A stretch of DNA of 64,000 nucleotides from Verticillium longisporum (GCA_019188255.1 JAETXT010000012.1:2170001-2234000); one strand, 5' to 3'; positions 1 to 11,394 are shown, counted from the stretch's first letter. Notes: generated from the letters alone by a model not told the origin. Program-made: numbers and translations.

Positions 1-899
1 CCGATTGGTCGTGCCTTCTACGTTTCGTAGCCAGCGAGCTAGAGCCCCATCTGCCAAAGTTTGACGAACGGGTAGGCCAACTGGCACTGGCAATGGAATG
101 TGGCCGTCCAGAAGCGCTCAAAACACTCCGCGAATCACAAGCGTTTACGAGAGCTTATGAAGAAAGCCTGGTCAAGACCCTTGTCGACCGAGGGGCAACT
201 GTCCATGCAGTCGACGAGGAAGGACGTTCGCCGCTGCACTTGGCCTGTCGATTCGGTGCTTTCTGGACCTTTATGTTTCTTCTGGAGAATACACCCAGCA
301 CCAGTAATGTTGACTTGTCTGGACAGACAGCGCTTCATCATGTCTGTGAATGTATTTACGGCATTGACAGCAACAAAATGGTTGGATGGACGACCATGCT
401 TTTACAATTTGGAATCGACATCAACCTAGCGGATGCGCATGGTCAAACTGCCCTCCACCTTCTATTGATGGCCCGACCACAAGCGAAGGGTGTGGAAGTT
501 TTACTCAAGAATGGCGCCTCTGTCGAAGTCAGAGCACACGGTGGTCGAAGCGCTTTTCACTTCCTTCGCCAGTATGCCGTGACGTCCGAGGTCGTAGACT
601 TGCTGCTTAAACATGGTGCCGATATAGACGCAATGGATGATCAGGGCAACACTCCACTCATGAGCGTACTGTCTGAAGATGATTCAGATCTCTATACCGG
701 GCAAGCATTGCTTTCTGGGGGCGCAAATCTGCATGCAAGGAACAAGGCTGGAGAGACCCCTCTGGGGCGGTTGAGAGATCTGAGGTCGGCATATGACGTG
801 GGTGGTGGGCTTTCAGGAGAAAGGAGGGCTAAAGAATATCTATCTTCGGTGATTAAGATGCTTGCCTGGGCAGATTCGGAGAACACGATGAATGAATAA
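1..899 (+). CDS. Ankyrin-repeat protein, C-terminal part (5' end outside window)
   Basis: The reading frame is open from base 3 of the window to the TAA ending at 899, so the gene begins upstream; the first ATG at 93 is not a reliable start. About 299 residues are visible. Ankyrin-type units recur about every 33 residues, recognisable by GRSPLHLACRFGA, GQTALHHVC, GQTALHLLL, VVDLLLKHGADIDAMDDQ and GETPLGRLRD. Ankyrin repeats are protein-binding scaffolds; large fungal members often carry NACHT or F-box modules at the N-terminus, which cannot be seen here, so no function is assigned. No signal peptide or membrane segment appears in the visible part. The last ~40 residues leave the repeat pattern and form a charged tail. 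Confidence 0.85.
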   Translation, partial: DWSCLLRFVASELEPHLPKFDERVGQLALAMECGRPEALKTLRESQAFTRAYEESLVKTLVDRGATVHAVDEEGRSPLHLACRFGAFWTFMFLLENTPSTSNVDLSGQTALHHVCECIYGIDSNKMVGWTTMLLQFGIDINLADAHGQTALHLLLMARPQAKGVEVLLKNGASVEVRAHGGRSAFHFLRQYAVTSEVVDLLLKHGADIDAMDDQGNTPLMSVLSEDDSDLYTGQALLSGGANLHARNKAGETPLGRLRDLRSAYDVGGGLSGERRAKEYLSSVIKMLAWADSENTMNE

Positions 900-1278
900 G
901 GTAATAGAACACTCCGCTCGACTGAAGGCTGGTCGACGAGTTTGTTTTCAGGCGTCGAAATTTCTGGCTCGGACAACAAAACCACCAACTTGTTCAGTTC
1001 GCTATTCCTTTCTGGACCAGCGGGACATATCTATGTATGCATGTATATTTCCCCGACGCCACCGATGCTCGTGGTTTGCCTACGTAGCTTTTCTCAACAC
1101 TATCATAAGCAATTATTGCGCCGCATCAACAGGATCTACCGTAACCTTGGTATGCGACGCCTAGTACTCATGCTGGTGGTTCCACATCAAGGACACGACA
1201 CAGCCATCAACTTTAGAAACATGATGAATCGTCACGATCATGATATTCAAAGGATTGCAGAGCTTCTCCTACCACCAC
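900..1278. other. Short convergent intergenic spacer
   Basis: This lies between the stop of the ankyrin gene (+) and the stop of the secreted-protein gene (-). It is presumably shared 3'-UTR and terminator sequence. No ORF of note, repeat or RNA gene is seen. Confidence 0.5.
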
Positions 1279-2412
1279 CTACGCCTCCCCATCAAGCGGC
1301 TCCTCGGCCTCCTCATCCGCCGTCTCGACAAAAGTCATCGTGACACCTTCTCCAGGAACATTCAAGTTGACAGAATCAAAAGTGCCATCCCGCGCTGCGA
1401 CCTCCCGCTTGACCGTCGCACCGCCGACGACATTCCCCGCGATATCAGCAGCAATACTGCGCGCCACGACCTCCGGCGAAGAAGACAAGAGACCTTTAGA
1501 CCACAATAATCAGATATTTGAATTCACTTCTGCGCTCCTGCCACTCCCTCAATAACGCCACCCAGGGAGAGAACGGCACATCACTTACCAGCCGGAATCC
1601 CAGACCGAACATACATGGTCGTAACCTTGGCCCTCCGCCTCGGCTGCTGCTGCCACTGCCGCGCCTCAACACCCCTCTTCTCCTTCAGCGAAGCCGGCGC
1701 GACAACGACCCCCTCGGCCGCGCCGCCGCCGCCGGCAGCAGCGCCCTCCTCGGTGCCGCGACCGGGCCGCGCGGCGGCCTGCTGTTTGTTGTCGAAAATG
1801 ATGCCGACGCCAGAGCCCTCGGCGCCGGTACCGAGCTGGACCTTGGGGCCCTTGACGAGGGCGGCCTCGGCGTAGCGCAGGGCGCGGTCGAAGCCCGAGA
1901 GGTCGCGCTTCGCCGTCTTGCCGCCTGTCTTCCCGGCGGCGGCGGGCCCGGCGCGGGGGTCGATTTGCTTGCCGTCGATGCCGAGGAAGGACGCAATCTG
2001 CTGGGCCTGACTTGGTTAGCGTTACTCTTCCCGTTGACGTTCTTGCATGACGAGCGCGGTGAGCCCCGGGGAGACGTACCTCCTGCTGGTCCGAGGTCAG
2101 GGGCTGGCCCTTGGCCGTGGGCGCCGGGTTGATGATGACGGGCTGGGGCTTGTCGCTCGTCTGCTGGACGGCCGCGGCTTGGGCGGGCGGGGGTTGCTGG
2201 CCGCTGGCCACGCCTGCGGCGGCGTTGACGGCGGCGCCCTCGAGGACGTTCATCAGGCTGTTGACGTCGCTCTTACCGCCAAAGGAGATCTCGCCGTCAC
2301 CGACCACCAGGGCGGGGGAGTAGGCGCCGAGGTTGATATTCAGGGGCAGGGCGTTGATGTTGCCGACGAGGCTGGCGGCGGCCAGGATGTAGTAGTGGTA
2401 GCCGTGCAGCAT
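1279..2412 (-). CDS. Predicted secreted protein, unknown function (3 exons)
   Basis: Three exons on the minus strand: 2412-2080, 2006-1589 and 1493-1279, giving 321 aa. Intron 1 runs GTACGT...CAG and intron 2 GTAAGT...AAG; both join the frames cleanly. The N-terminus (MLHGYHYYILAAASLVGNIN) is a likely signal peptide and is followed by an Asn/Leu-rich block, a Pro/Gln/Ala-rich linker (about 70-105) and a long Gly/Ala-rich central part. Three Lys-Arg pairs (TAKRD, KEKRG, VKREV) could be cut by a Kex2-type protease. I do not recognise a named family; it resembles uncharacterised secreted proteins of Sordariomycetes. The start was chosen because it directly precedes the hydrophobic leader. Confidence 0.72.
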
Positions 2413-5400
2413 GGCGGCGGTGCTTGGTGTTCTTCACGAAGTACAGCGGGTTTCGGACTGGAAGGTGTGATGGGACGTCAAAGAATGACGAGGGGAAAAA
2501 CGTATTAGGGGGAGCTGGAAAAGACGTCCGGCGTTGTGAAAGAGAAAGGAATTGTCCGCTCGCCAGGAGTCGAGATGTCAAACTTTGGAGGAAGCGACGG
2601 TGCGAGGGATTAGAAGATGAGGATGCGATGATGAAAGCCAACAACAAATTGGAGGAAAGGGGAGATCTCCATTCTTATGGTTTCTCTCACGACGGATCAA
2701 GCGCGCAGGACGACTCGAGGGTGATCAACACTACGACTCAACAGAGCACAGAGATGAGTCTGAGTCGAGACAATGCCAAGAAAGGATTTTTCGTCTGTTC
2801 TTTTCCTGGCAGCATGAGGCCAGTCGTTGCGACGATGATGAATACCGGCAGCTTCTCGACCCCGTTCGAGCACTCGACCCTGACATGGCTCCCGCCTGGA
2901 CTGGCCAGCTAAGAATTAAGCTTGAAACTGAAATGACACCCGAACATGACCGATAGGAATGCGATTTCACCATTCACAGCACTGTAGAGGCTCTCGGGAT
3001 TGGCCCAGGCGGGTCATCAATAAGCTTGATTGATGGAACCCTTCACCGTTGCCCCCCCTAAAGCTGAGGCCCCCGTGAGTAAAAATAGCAGAGGCATTCA
3101 TGCCGATGACGAAGAAACAAATATCCCTTTCCCCCGATCTTAATGCCAGGGCATATTACTTCTTCTGGGGGCAGGGGCCACGTGATGGACGCCTCGCGAT
3201 ACAGAGGGCGGTCTGCGCTTCTCGAAAACCCGCCGTCACGTCGCTGCCAGGTCGGTGGGTCTGAGGCTATTCGAGACGTTGCTCAGACTGTTGCCATACG
3301 AGCAGGCTGCAGAATGACCATGTCAGTTTGTAATCCGTATGTGTGGTTGCGACAGACGTGTTGCGTCGCAACAGCCCCGGTGTCGCGGCGAACGTGAGGA
3401 AAAGAGACGGAGTCTTAGACTGTGTGTCGTGGTTGATGCCAAGACCGCCAAGACTTGCTAATCGGGCAGCCAAGAGCTGTCACTGTTGCTCGTCCTCTCG
3501 CTCTCGAATTTCCCCGCGGGGTACTGCTCCGCCACCTCCGTACTCACTCCAACTTCAGCCCGATAACACCAGCTCAATCTCTTGCTTACCTTTCCCAGCC
3601 ATTGGGATCAGACTGTTGAGCGCTGGTAGGGCTGGGTCTGGGAGAGAAGAGGGCTCGAACAGAAGCCATTCACAGCATTGGTGGACGCACCACGGTTGAA
3701 GAGGACGGAGCACTCAATCGCGCATCTTCCACCCTTGCCACCATCCTTTCCCCCTTACACCCGTCTCCCCCTAAACTCGCATGGAGCCTCCGCGATCCAG
3801 ATGCCCCTTCTCGGCCATGAATCGGGCAGGACACGGCACCCAGAGCCGAGTCGACCTCTAGGAGTCCGACGAGAGGTGTGCACCAACGCCTCCAAGGACC
3901 CTCTCACGAGTCGCGGGCTTGGCACCTGAAACACTCACACCAGCAAACCCTCGATCCGTCTGATAACCCCCAAACCCACAGACTCCCTCTGGACGTTTCA
4001 GACTTGGCGACAAGGCTGCAACGCCTGAGGTCCGACCTCTGCCCCATCTTGTGCCGCCTTGCCGGTCACACCTGTTCGCCCTGTATCTGGAGCATCCGAG
4101 CAATGCCCTTACCCGACTGTCTGGGGAAGCCAAGCAGACCAAGCTCCTGTCATCGACTTGGGTGCGGCCGCCTTGGATCGAGCCAAGCCGGCAGACCCAG
4201 CTGTTTGGGAGGCTCATCAGACCCTCTACATCCTGATGAGGAAGAATCGTTCAATACGATCGAGCACTTAAGCCTTTGTGTCGAGTCTGTTGATACTCTT
4301 GTCGGCACTACAACATGATTAAGCGGAGGGTAGCAGACTCAACATGCCGAATCCCGCTCTGGGAAGGCAGAGTTTGAACAGGCTCGTCACAGAGTCCCCC
4401 TCTCAGGAGCATCGCGAGTCTGGCAGGGGCATACTTTGGCTTGCGCAGCTTGCCGTTCTTCCGACGGATGCGACCTGGCCGAGAGCCTGACGGCTGACCC
4501 ATCCAAGCGTCTTCAGCGGCCAGGCAGACTTTGGGAACACATGCTGGCAAGCAGCCCAGAGACGGCTTCTACAGACAGCTTCGGGCGTCTATAGTTCTTC
4601 ACTTCTGCCCGGCTTGGTTGGGAGAGCAGTACTGAAGAAGGCAAGGTGTACAAGTACAGGAAGTCAACCTCGAGGTGGTTCCATCTCAACAGCAGATGGT
4701 CTTGGGATCGGTTCGAACATGAAAGTCGCCATACTGACCCAGCAAGACCACTTCTCTCGTCGTGATGTGAAGGAAGGCATACGCGGCCTGTCAAGGCGCC
4801 ATGAGGCATGCGAAACACCAAATTCAGAGGCCAAAGCGACTGACCAGTCGGCGAGACACGTTCAACCACAGTACGTACCAACATCATAGGCGAGGCACCT
4901 ACAAGCAAGCCTTTTCGGAGCGTCCCGAAAGCACGGGGGAGGTAAGCAGTTGGGTGGAGAAGAGACCATTCGGTTTCCAAGGTCGCGCTGGCAGGATGTT
5001 CAAGGCTTGGACGGCTGGAGGCTGAGGGCAAAAGGGTCGTCTTTGGCAGAGGGCGAGACTCACTACCCCGCAAGAAGGGCCCGATGGTCTCGGCAGCTAC
5101 TTGAGCTTCGTCCCCGCGGTCCGGCCCCGAGTGCCTCACTCGATCCACGGCTTGGTGCTCGATCCTGTGTGTAACCACGTGCACCATGCAGTCTTGCCCT
5201 TTGGAACTGAGCGCATGAGCGACGAAGCGTCCCGATCGTCGACCGCGGCAGCAAATCTGTCCCCCCTTTTACTTGTTGGGGCCGTAGGCTGGCTTCGTAG
5301 CTCTGGGTAACGGCGGCATGAGAGGGGATGTGGCTTTCGGCTCGCCGAGGTCCAACGCCAGCAAAACCTGGCCTCACCCGCACGCCACACGTCCCAAGAG

Positions 5401-7348
5401 CATGCCGCGACGAGACAGAGCACACCTAGGCTCCATTCAGCGTGGGAAATGCTCAAGACCGACGGAAGGGCAGTAAGCATGACGTAAAGGCACGCGGGAT
5501 GTTGGAGGGGTCCGACAAGGCATGTCCGTGTGCCGTGGGGTAACCAAGGGAAGAAGCAACAAGATCTGTCTGGGCGTGACGGGATGGGCGAAGCAGCCCG
5601 ATGATGGGCAAAGTCCGCCCGGTTCTGGCCGGTTTGCCGTGATTGGACACATTTCCCAGTGGTCAACGGACCTCGGGGGCGCGACAGACAAGGGAGAAGT
5701 ACGTGATCGGTGCATCGAAGAAAAGGCCATTGTCAATCTGGCGAGGTTGTTCGTGCGAGTGGGATGGAGGCGAGGATCCGGAGCAAAAGCCCCGCGAGAG
5801 ATGGTGGCCCCCGGCCAGTAGGCGTGATCGATCCACAGGGCCAAGGAGGGGCGATGCGTGATGGGTGATGTGATGGACGATGGGCGATGGGATAAGAGTT
5901 TGCGATCTCGATGACGGGTGCAGAATATGTGGCAAGGGGGAAATGGGGGATGGTCGCGATTCTTGGGATCAGCTGCCGGCCCCTCATTCGTGGCTCGATC
6001 CAAAGGGCAGGCGGCGCCCGAGGGGGTTTCTGGCAAGTGCTGTTTTGCCTGCTGCCTACCTTAGTGGGGGAAAGTGCACCTTGAGCTGGCCCATTCCGTA
6101 TATGCTGTGGAAAGCAGGACCGTGTGTCTACGGGGCCGCCAGGTCCAGAACATGCAGTGGAAGATGGTGACGTCATGCGCCTTCGAGCTTGTTCTTTGGA
6201 CGCTGCTCAAGCTGCCAATGAGAGCAAGCAGCTGCAACGCTTCTTGTTTTGATTGTGTGTTTGGGAGAGAGAGAGAGGAGCTCGTTCCCGATGTGTGGAG
6301 ACTCTGAGAGAGAGCTGGGGGGGAAAGGCAGAGGAGAGCTACAACAGGCTTTGACTGAGCCTCTGACGGTAGTGGGCATGAGGCTCCGAGGTATCGCACA
6401 GCCACGTATTGGACATGGAGATTTTCTGACGCCCCCCTCCCCCCCCCGTTCCTCTTTTTCACCATGCCTGGCTGTCCTTCGTGCCTGGAATTGAGTTGTG
6501 GGGCGCTGCGCTGATCATGCTAGGGGGGAGACATGGACTTTGTGCTGAAATTCCATGCCGTATTCCCCATCAACTGTCACGCGCTGTTGCGGGTGGTTTG
6601 TACCGGTGGGCGATCAAGGTAAGGTAGCATCATGCATCATATTGACCTACGTAACGTGGCGAGACGAAAATGATATCGGCATGGCCTTACGGGCGTAGAT
6701 CACACATGGCTGACGTTTGCCATGTACATTCCGTGGCCTCTTGACATGTGCAATCCGGAACAGAGTCCACACCCCAGCTGCGCGTTGGAGAGACACGTCT
6801 CGAGACCAGTGGGATGGCATGGGATGGGATGACCCCGCTATCCGGGTGGTGAGGGGTACGTGGTTCGTGGAAATGACGTGGGCACGGCGCTTTGCCTGAT
6901 GTGTGTGCAGTGCATTGTGTGGTATGTGTTCGACGAGCAGCATCAGCATCAGCACGGGTAAGAAGAGCAAGTGCACAAGCACGAGCAGCTCCAGTGTTCA
7001 GCATCTGCATCACCGCGTGCCCCACCACGGGCTGCATATGACGTCAGGTCTGGCGAAGACTGCCTCCCTGCAACGTTGGGCCCCGCCACAGCCAGAGCTA
7101 CCCCGGTCCTAAGGCGAAAATGGTGTCGAAGGGGAAACGACAAGGTCCCAGCAAGTCCATGTTGTTAGAACCATGATGCTGCTTCAGCCTAGCATGTGCA
7201 CCCTGACCATCGCAAAAGTGACTTCCCCCCTGAACCGCAAACGTGCTCTATCATGACGTAGCTTCCCAGGCCCCAATGGGACCACATGATGGTCTTCCGA
7301 CGACTGCCAGCCAACGAGACAGCGCTAAGCATCGGATCGTGGCTGTTG

Positions 7349-7482
7349 CTGGGGCGTACCCCTCCAAACCTCTTGCCTTTTTGCTTGCCTCGATGGGACA
7401 AGCGGCCCAGCACAGGAAGCGGCCCCAGGAGGCCAGTCGGACAAACGGCCAGGAAGGCAGACGAGCGGGCCCCTCCCCCCAC
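7349..7482 (+). promoter_or_regulatory. CreA-like hexamers upstream of the glucose-repressible gene
   Basis: Two matches to the fungal CreA/CRE-1 consensus SYGGRG are visible: CTGGGG at 7349-7354 and CCCCAC (GTGGGG on the minus strand) at 7477-7482, roughly 400 and 265 bases before the ATG. CreA represses transcription when glucose is present, which fits a homologue of a gene named for glucose repression. The motif is short and common, so this is suggestive only. Confidence 0.35.
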
Positions 7483-7620
7483 CTGTGATTCAGCCACAGC
7501 AAACGTGAAGGTACGAAGAGTGATGGGCCTGCTCGTGCTGGGCAAGAGCTCGATCTCACCAGATCGGGCGCCTGCCTCTGGCGGGTTCGCCAGAGGTCCT
7601 TACCCCCCCTCCCTATCTTC

Positions 7621-7628
7621 TATATAAA
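7621..7628 (+). promoter_or_regulatory. TATA box of the grg-1 homologue
   Basis: The sequence TATATAAA lies 117 bases before the chosen ATG and is followed by a pyrimidine-rich then A/C-rich leader, typical of strongly expressed fungal genes. Transcription would be expected to start about 30 bases downstream, close to 7650-7660. That argues against using the in-frame ATG at 7652 as the protein start. Confidence 0.7.
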
Positions 7629-7744
7629 CCCATCACCTCTGCCACCCGTCAATGACATCTTTCTTTCCTCCATCAACAACCACTTCTCTACAATCAAACA
7701 ACACTCAAACCAACCAAACCCAAACAATCAACCCAACCTTCACA

Positions 7745-8015
7745 ATGGAGACTGTCAAGAACGCCGCCAACTACGTCGCTGAGACCGTTCAGGGCGCCGG
7801 TGCCACCGCTTCCAAGGAGGCCAACAAGGAGGTTGCCAAGGACAACAACGCCAGCCTCGGCACTCGGTACGCCTCTCTTCATTGATTCCCAAAGTCTACA
7901 GTTCACTAACATGGCTCCCAGTTTCTCCGCCGGCAAGGACGCCGTCGGTGACAAGTTCGACGAGACCAAGCACAACACCCAGGCCGATGTCCACAAGGAG
8001 TCTGCCAAGCACTAA
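7745..8015 (+). CDS. grg-1: Glucose-repressible protein Grg1/Ccg-1 homologue
   Basis: Two exons (7745-7866, 7922-8015) split by a 55-bp intron (GTACGC...CCCAG) encode 71 aa. The protein starts METVKNAANYVAETVQGAG, then KEANKEVAKDNNASLGTR and KDAVGDKFDETKHN, the hallmark blocks of Neurospora GRG-1/CCG-1, a small hydrophilic LEA-like protein expressed on glucose loss, under clock control and in stress. It is probably cytosolic; its molecular role is not established. The length matches the family. An in-frame ATG at 7652 would add 31 low-complexity residues but lies next to the expected transcription start, so 7745 is preferred. The TATA box and CreA-like sites upstream fit regulated, high-level expression. 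Confidence 0.95.
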
Positions 8016-8401
8016 GCAACTCCTCTTCACGATGATGATACCCCTACCCTCCATCGGGGCGGCAATGGTCACGAAGGCGTAATGGAACTTTTGGAATGAG
8101 GGAGCGATTGAGCACGAGCACACAGTCTGAGGACGAGATCCTAGATAGTTTACCCGCAATTCATACACTTCCCACAATTATATTTACAGTGACATTTGAA
8201 AGACTTGATCTGCGCCATGAGCCTCAATATCCCATGTTCTACAATGCAGAAACATGTGGATCAACTCTGTCCGGAGAATTATTGTGCACGGACTCCCGAA
8301 GGTAACATCGCCAACTGGCCAGTTCCTGCACTGAGCTATCGGCCAAGGTTCCAACGACAACTCAACAATAACGGCAAGACCATCGCCTGCAACCGTCCAA
8401 C
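8016..8401. other. Tandem-gene spacer (grg-1 3' end / EBP promoter)
   Basis: 386 bases between two plus-strand genes. It should hold the grg-1 terminator and the promoter of the EBP-family gene. No conserved ORF or repeat is seen. Confidence 0.5.
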
Positions 8402-9245
8402 ATGTCGAGCTCTCTCCCACCGGATCTCTTCGACCAGACGACTCTCATTTCCCTGGCAGCAACCGTCGTGCTCCTGGCCGTCGCCATCGCCGTCTCGCGA
8501 CGCGTCCTCCACCCCACCACGTCGACGACGTACCGCGTCCTCTTCATCTGGCACGCCTTCGATGCTCTGATCCACTTCTTCCTCGAGGGAAGCTTCCTCT
8601 ACCACTGCTTCTTCTCCTACATCTCTGTGGCCGAGGTGGCCGACATTGGAGCCCTCCACCCGACGCCCTACAACTACCTCGGCCACACCGACCGCGTCTA
8701 CGGCGCCCAGGCCGGCGGCGACAACCCCTTTGCCCAGCTATGGATGGTCTACGCCAACGCCGACAAGCGATGGGCAGGTGCTGATCTGGTAGGACTTTTC
8801 TTTGCTCACGGCAATTCGTTGGTACAATGCTAACGGCGACTTCCCAAACAGGGCGTCATCAGCCTCGAGCTGCTCACCGTCTTCGGAGCCGGTCCGCTGG
8901 CCGTCTACATCTGCTACCTGATTGCGAAGCGCGAACCCAAGGTCAATTTCTGGATTGTGGTGATTGCCACGGCTGAGATCTACGGTGGTGAGTGTGACCC
9001 AATGTCCCTGTCTTCAGGTCCCGGCTGACAGGGCGCGTGTTTCTGCAGGCTTCATGACGTTCTGCCCCGAGTGGCTGACCGGCAACATCAACCTCGACAC
9101 GAGCAACTGGATGTACCTGTGGCTATACCTCGTCTTCTTCAACATGCTGTGGGTCTTTATTCCGACGTGGGCGCTGTGGGTGGCATTCGAGGAGATTACG
9201 AGGGCTTTTGATGCGAACAAGGCCCTGGCGAAGAAGAACCTGTAG
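8402..9245 (+). CDS. EBP/EXPERA-family membrane protein (sterol Δ8-Δ7 isomerase-like)
   Basis: Three exons (8402-8788, 8852-8987, 9049-9245) encode 239 aa; both introns are GT-AG and keep the frame. Hydrophobic helices occur near residues 14-33, 45-70, 130-150, 155-175 and 190-215. The segment FIWHAFDALIHFFLEGSF carries the His...Glu pair typical of the emopamil-binding protein (EBP) fold. Animal EBP isomerises the sterol Δ8 double bond to Δ7 in the ER. In fungi that step is usually done by the unrelated Erg2, so this EBP-like protein may act on sterols or another lipid; the substrate is inferred, not shown. The C-terminus (NKALAKKNL) is lysine-rich, which would suit ER retrieval, though it is not a perfect KKxx signal. 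Confidence 0.85.
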
Positions 9246-9698
9246 GGTGTTGCGCTTTGCTGGGTGCTGGCCACGATCCATGGTAGTCGAAGAGACAAGA
9301 GTAAAAGGGGGCCTAGAAATGCCAACGAATGGAGCACATTTGTCTGGAATCACCACGACGGCGTTGCTCTCAGAGTGTTCAGGCAAGGATCTAGGTACTG
9401 CTAATCGGGCAGGCCATATTCATTGAGGGGGGGGAAGCAGGGGTTGTCGTCCCCCGACCCCTGGTGCCGTGTGTTCCGATTTACCCCCGGCGCCCCGACG
9501 CAATCGAGACGTCTTTCGGCGCCCTCCGCAAAAAAGTGAAGTGCAATCACATGTATCACGCTCGGAGTACGCCTCAACGGCACCATCCGGACAACGTTTA
9601 GAGTCAATTCTTTTGTTTCCCGCTATCATCAAGTCGAACAACAACAAATTATGTACAAGAAATCAACGCTGCAGCATCAGGGCCACCAAGCTACGGGC
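9246..9698. other. Convergent spacer between EBP-like gene and S1 nuclease gene
   Basis: This holds the 3' ends of two converging genes. A short G-run (9426-9433) is present. No gene or RNA is seen. Confidence 0.5.
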
Positions 9699-10818
9699 TT
9701 AGTTGCCAGCGTTGGGCCCGCCGAGCCAGGCCTTCATGGGCCAGGGGTCGAGGATGACCTCGCGGTCCTTGAAGTTGCAGTCGGCGAGCTTGTTGAACCA
9801 CGTGGCGATGCGGAGCACGGCCTTGGCGATCTGCAGCTCGGCAATGGGCCAGGCGCCCTCGGCGTAGCCGCTCGTGCGCAGGTCCGAGGCGTTGGTGTTC
9901 TGGCTGAAGGCGTAGTCGCAGTTCCACTGGTTGGCGTCGCGCGCCCACTCGAGCGGGCAGGCGAGCGGCGTCGAGGGTCGGTGCAGCTGAGCCAGTCGCG
10001 CGTCGGCACAAAGTACGTGTCGGCGCGGATGCGGTCGACCATGTCGCTGAAGAAGGGCTGGATCGTCGTGTTGGGGAAGCCCGTGACGTTGCCGGCGAGC
10101 GAGTAGACGATGCGGCCGTCCCAGATCTGGCGGGTGTCAGTGTATTTCTTCTCTCAACGGCACAAGACGGGAAGACGGCTCACGGCGTGCAGGTTGGTCG
10201 TGACGCCGCCAAAGACGACGGGAATGTCGTTGCCGCCGCGCGCGATGCCCGTAACGTGCATGGGCTGCGCAATGTCCATGATGAAATGGGTGATGAACTT
10301 GGCGGCGTTGGCGCACGTGGCATTGGCGCCGCCGACGAGCTTGCCGTCCTTGACGGAGCGGATGCACGACTTGAGAATCTGCGTCTCGTTGGCGAGCGCG
10401 CTGACGATGCAGCCGCCTGACGTGCAGTCGCGGTTGTAGTGCACGTTGCAGAAGCTCGGCGGCTGGTCGGCCGGGTTGATCCAGTGCCACGTCGTCGTGT
10501 GCCGGCCCTCGGGCGTGCCGCGGTGCGCGTCGGCCCACGCGCCGATGCGGCCGAGGCTGGCGCCCGACTCGGGCTCGAGGATCTCGCTGAGGATGGCCTT
10601 GGCCGCCGGCGAGAGGAACTTTTCGGCCGCGAAGCCAATCTGCTGGTGGACTGGTGGCCTCGGGGTCAGTACGCTGTGCAATTGACGAGGAGGAGAAGGA
10701 GGAAGCCGCAGCCGCAGCCGCAGCCGAGAGAGCGTCGCGACTCACTATCAGTGTTCCATGCCAGGCCAGGCGCAGCGAAGGCGCCGACGAGGGCGGCAGC
10801 AAAGTGAGAGGCACGCAT
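9699..10818 (-). CDS. Secreted S1/P1-type zinc nuclease (one frame break)
   Basis: Exons 10818-10746, 10650-10184 and 10126-9699. It degrades single-stranded DNA and RNA outside the cell. The signal peptide (MRASHFAAALVGAFAAPGLA) ends just before WN, matching the N-terminal Trp that binds zinc in the mature enzyme. Other zinc-ligand blocks are TDIHQQIGF, RIGAWADAHRG, TTWHWINPAD, FITHFIMDIAQPMH and NLHAIWDGR. In exon 3 the frame breaks at about 9971-9977: upstream reads DWLSCTDP, and one frame over continues ACPLEWARDANQWNC and then YAEGAWPIAELQIAKA, the expected family C-terminus. With one extra base the coding length is 969, giving 322 aa. Either an assembly indel or a recent inactivating deletion. 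Confidence 0.88.
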
Positions 10819-11304
10819 CGTGACGAGGTCGGGTCTAATTGCTGCGACACGGGGGGAGAGACGAGCGTGGACTAGAGAGAAGGAGAAAAGAGAGACGAAG
10901 TTCACCTCGGAAGCGACCCCTTCATCTTTATCAACACTTTTTTTTTCCCCCTCTGCGCGAAGCCTGTGAGCTGCATGCTATCTCATGCCGATCCCGCCGT
11001 TCCCCACACCAAGACCACATGGGCAAGGCTCCGAATTCGACGGGCCAGTCCCGCCCCAGTCAGATTGTCATCCAAGAGCCTGGGTTTAAAGGGGGGCTGG
11101 CCTGGCATCTGCGAACGCAGCGGGGAGGATACTGGGGAGAGGGGGAACGGATGACGCCGGGGATTCGCTCGATTCCGGCGTCATTGCCGAAATTGTGGCG
11201 CCCCGGCTTGCCGACCTGACTATTTCGGTTAGGACCACTTTCCGGGGTTGGCCCACCCGTGATAACGGAAGATGAGGCGGGGGTTCTTGTCGGCCTTCTC
11301 CGGG

Positions 11305-11327
11305 TCACGTGGGATAGAGTCACGTGA
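11305..11327. promoter_or_regulatory. Paired CACGTG E-boxes
   Basis: Two CACGTG cores lie 15 bases apart (11306-11311 and 11321-11326); the second sits in the full palindrome TCACGTGA. This is the Cbf1-type bHLH site, frequent in fungal promoters. It lies ~490 bases before the nuclease ATG and ~70 bases ahead of the plus-strand TATA box, so it could serve either gene. Confidence 0.45.
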
Positions 11328-11394
11328 GTGTCGTTCAGCTGAGCAGACGGATAGATAGGATGTGGCTCGGAGATGAAGCCCTCATCGCTGTATG

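Larger units (their letters stand above)
2413..7744. other. 5.3 kb gene-free region upstream of grg-1 homologue
   Basis: No ORF here has family features, consistent codon bias or joinable exons; the longest open stretches (minus 4513-5187 and 5437-6036) overlap open frames on the other strand and read as low-information sequence. It separates a minus-strand secreted-protein gene from the plus-strand glucose-repressible gene and so should contain both promoters. A C-rich run lies near 6430-6450. The last ~400 bases hold CreA-like hexamers, a pyrimidine-rich stretch, a TATA box and a CA-rich leader. Confidence 0.6.

Noticed and set aside
4513..5187. 224-codon minus-strand ORF in the grg-1 upstream region
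   Set aside because: No domain, signal peptide or sensible splice partners; other frames are open over the same bases.
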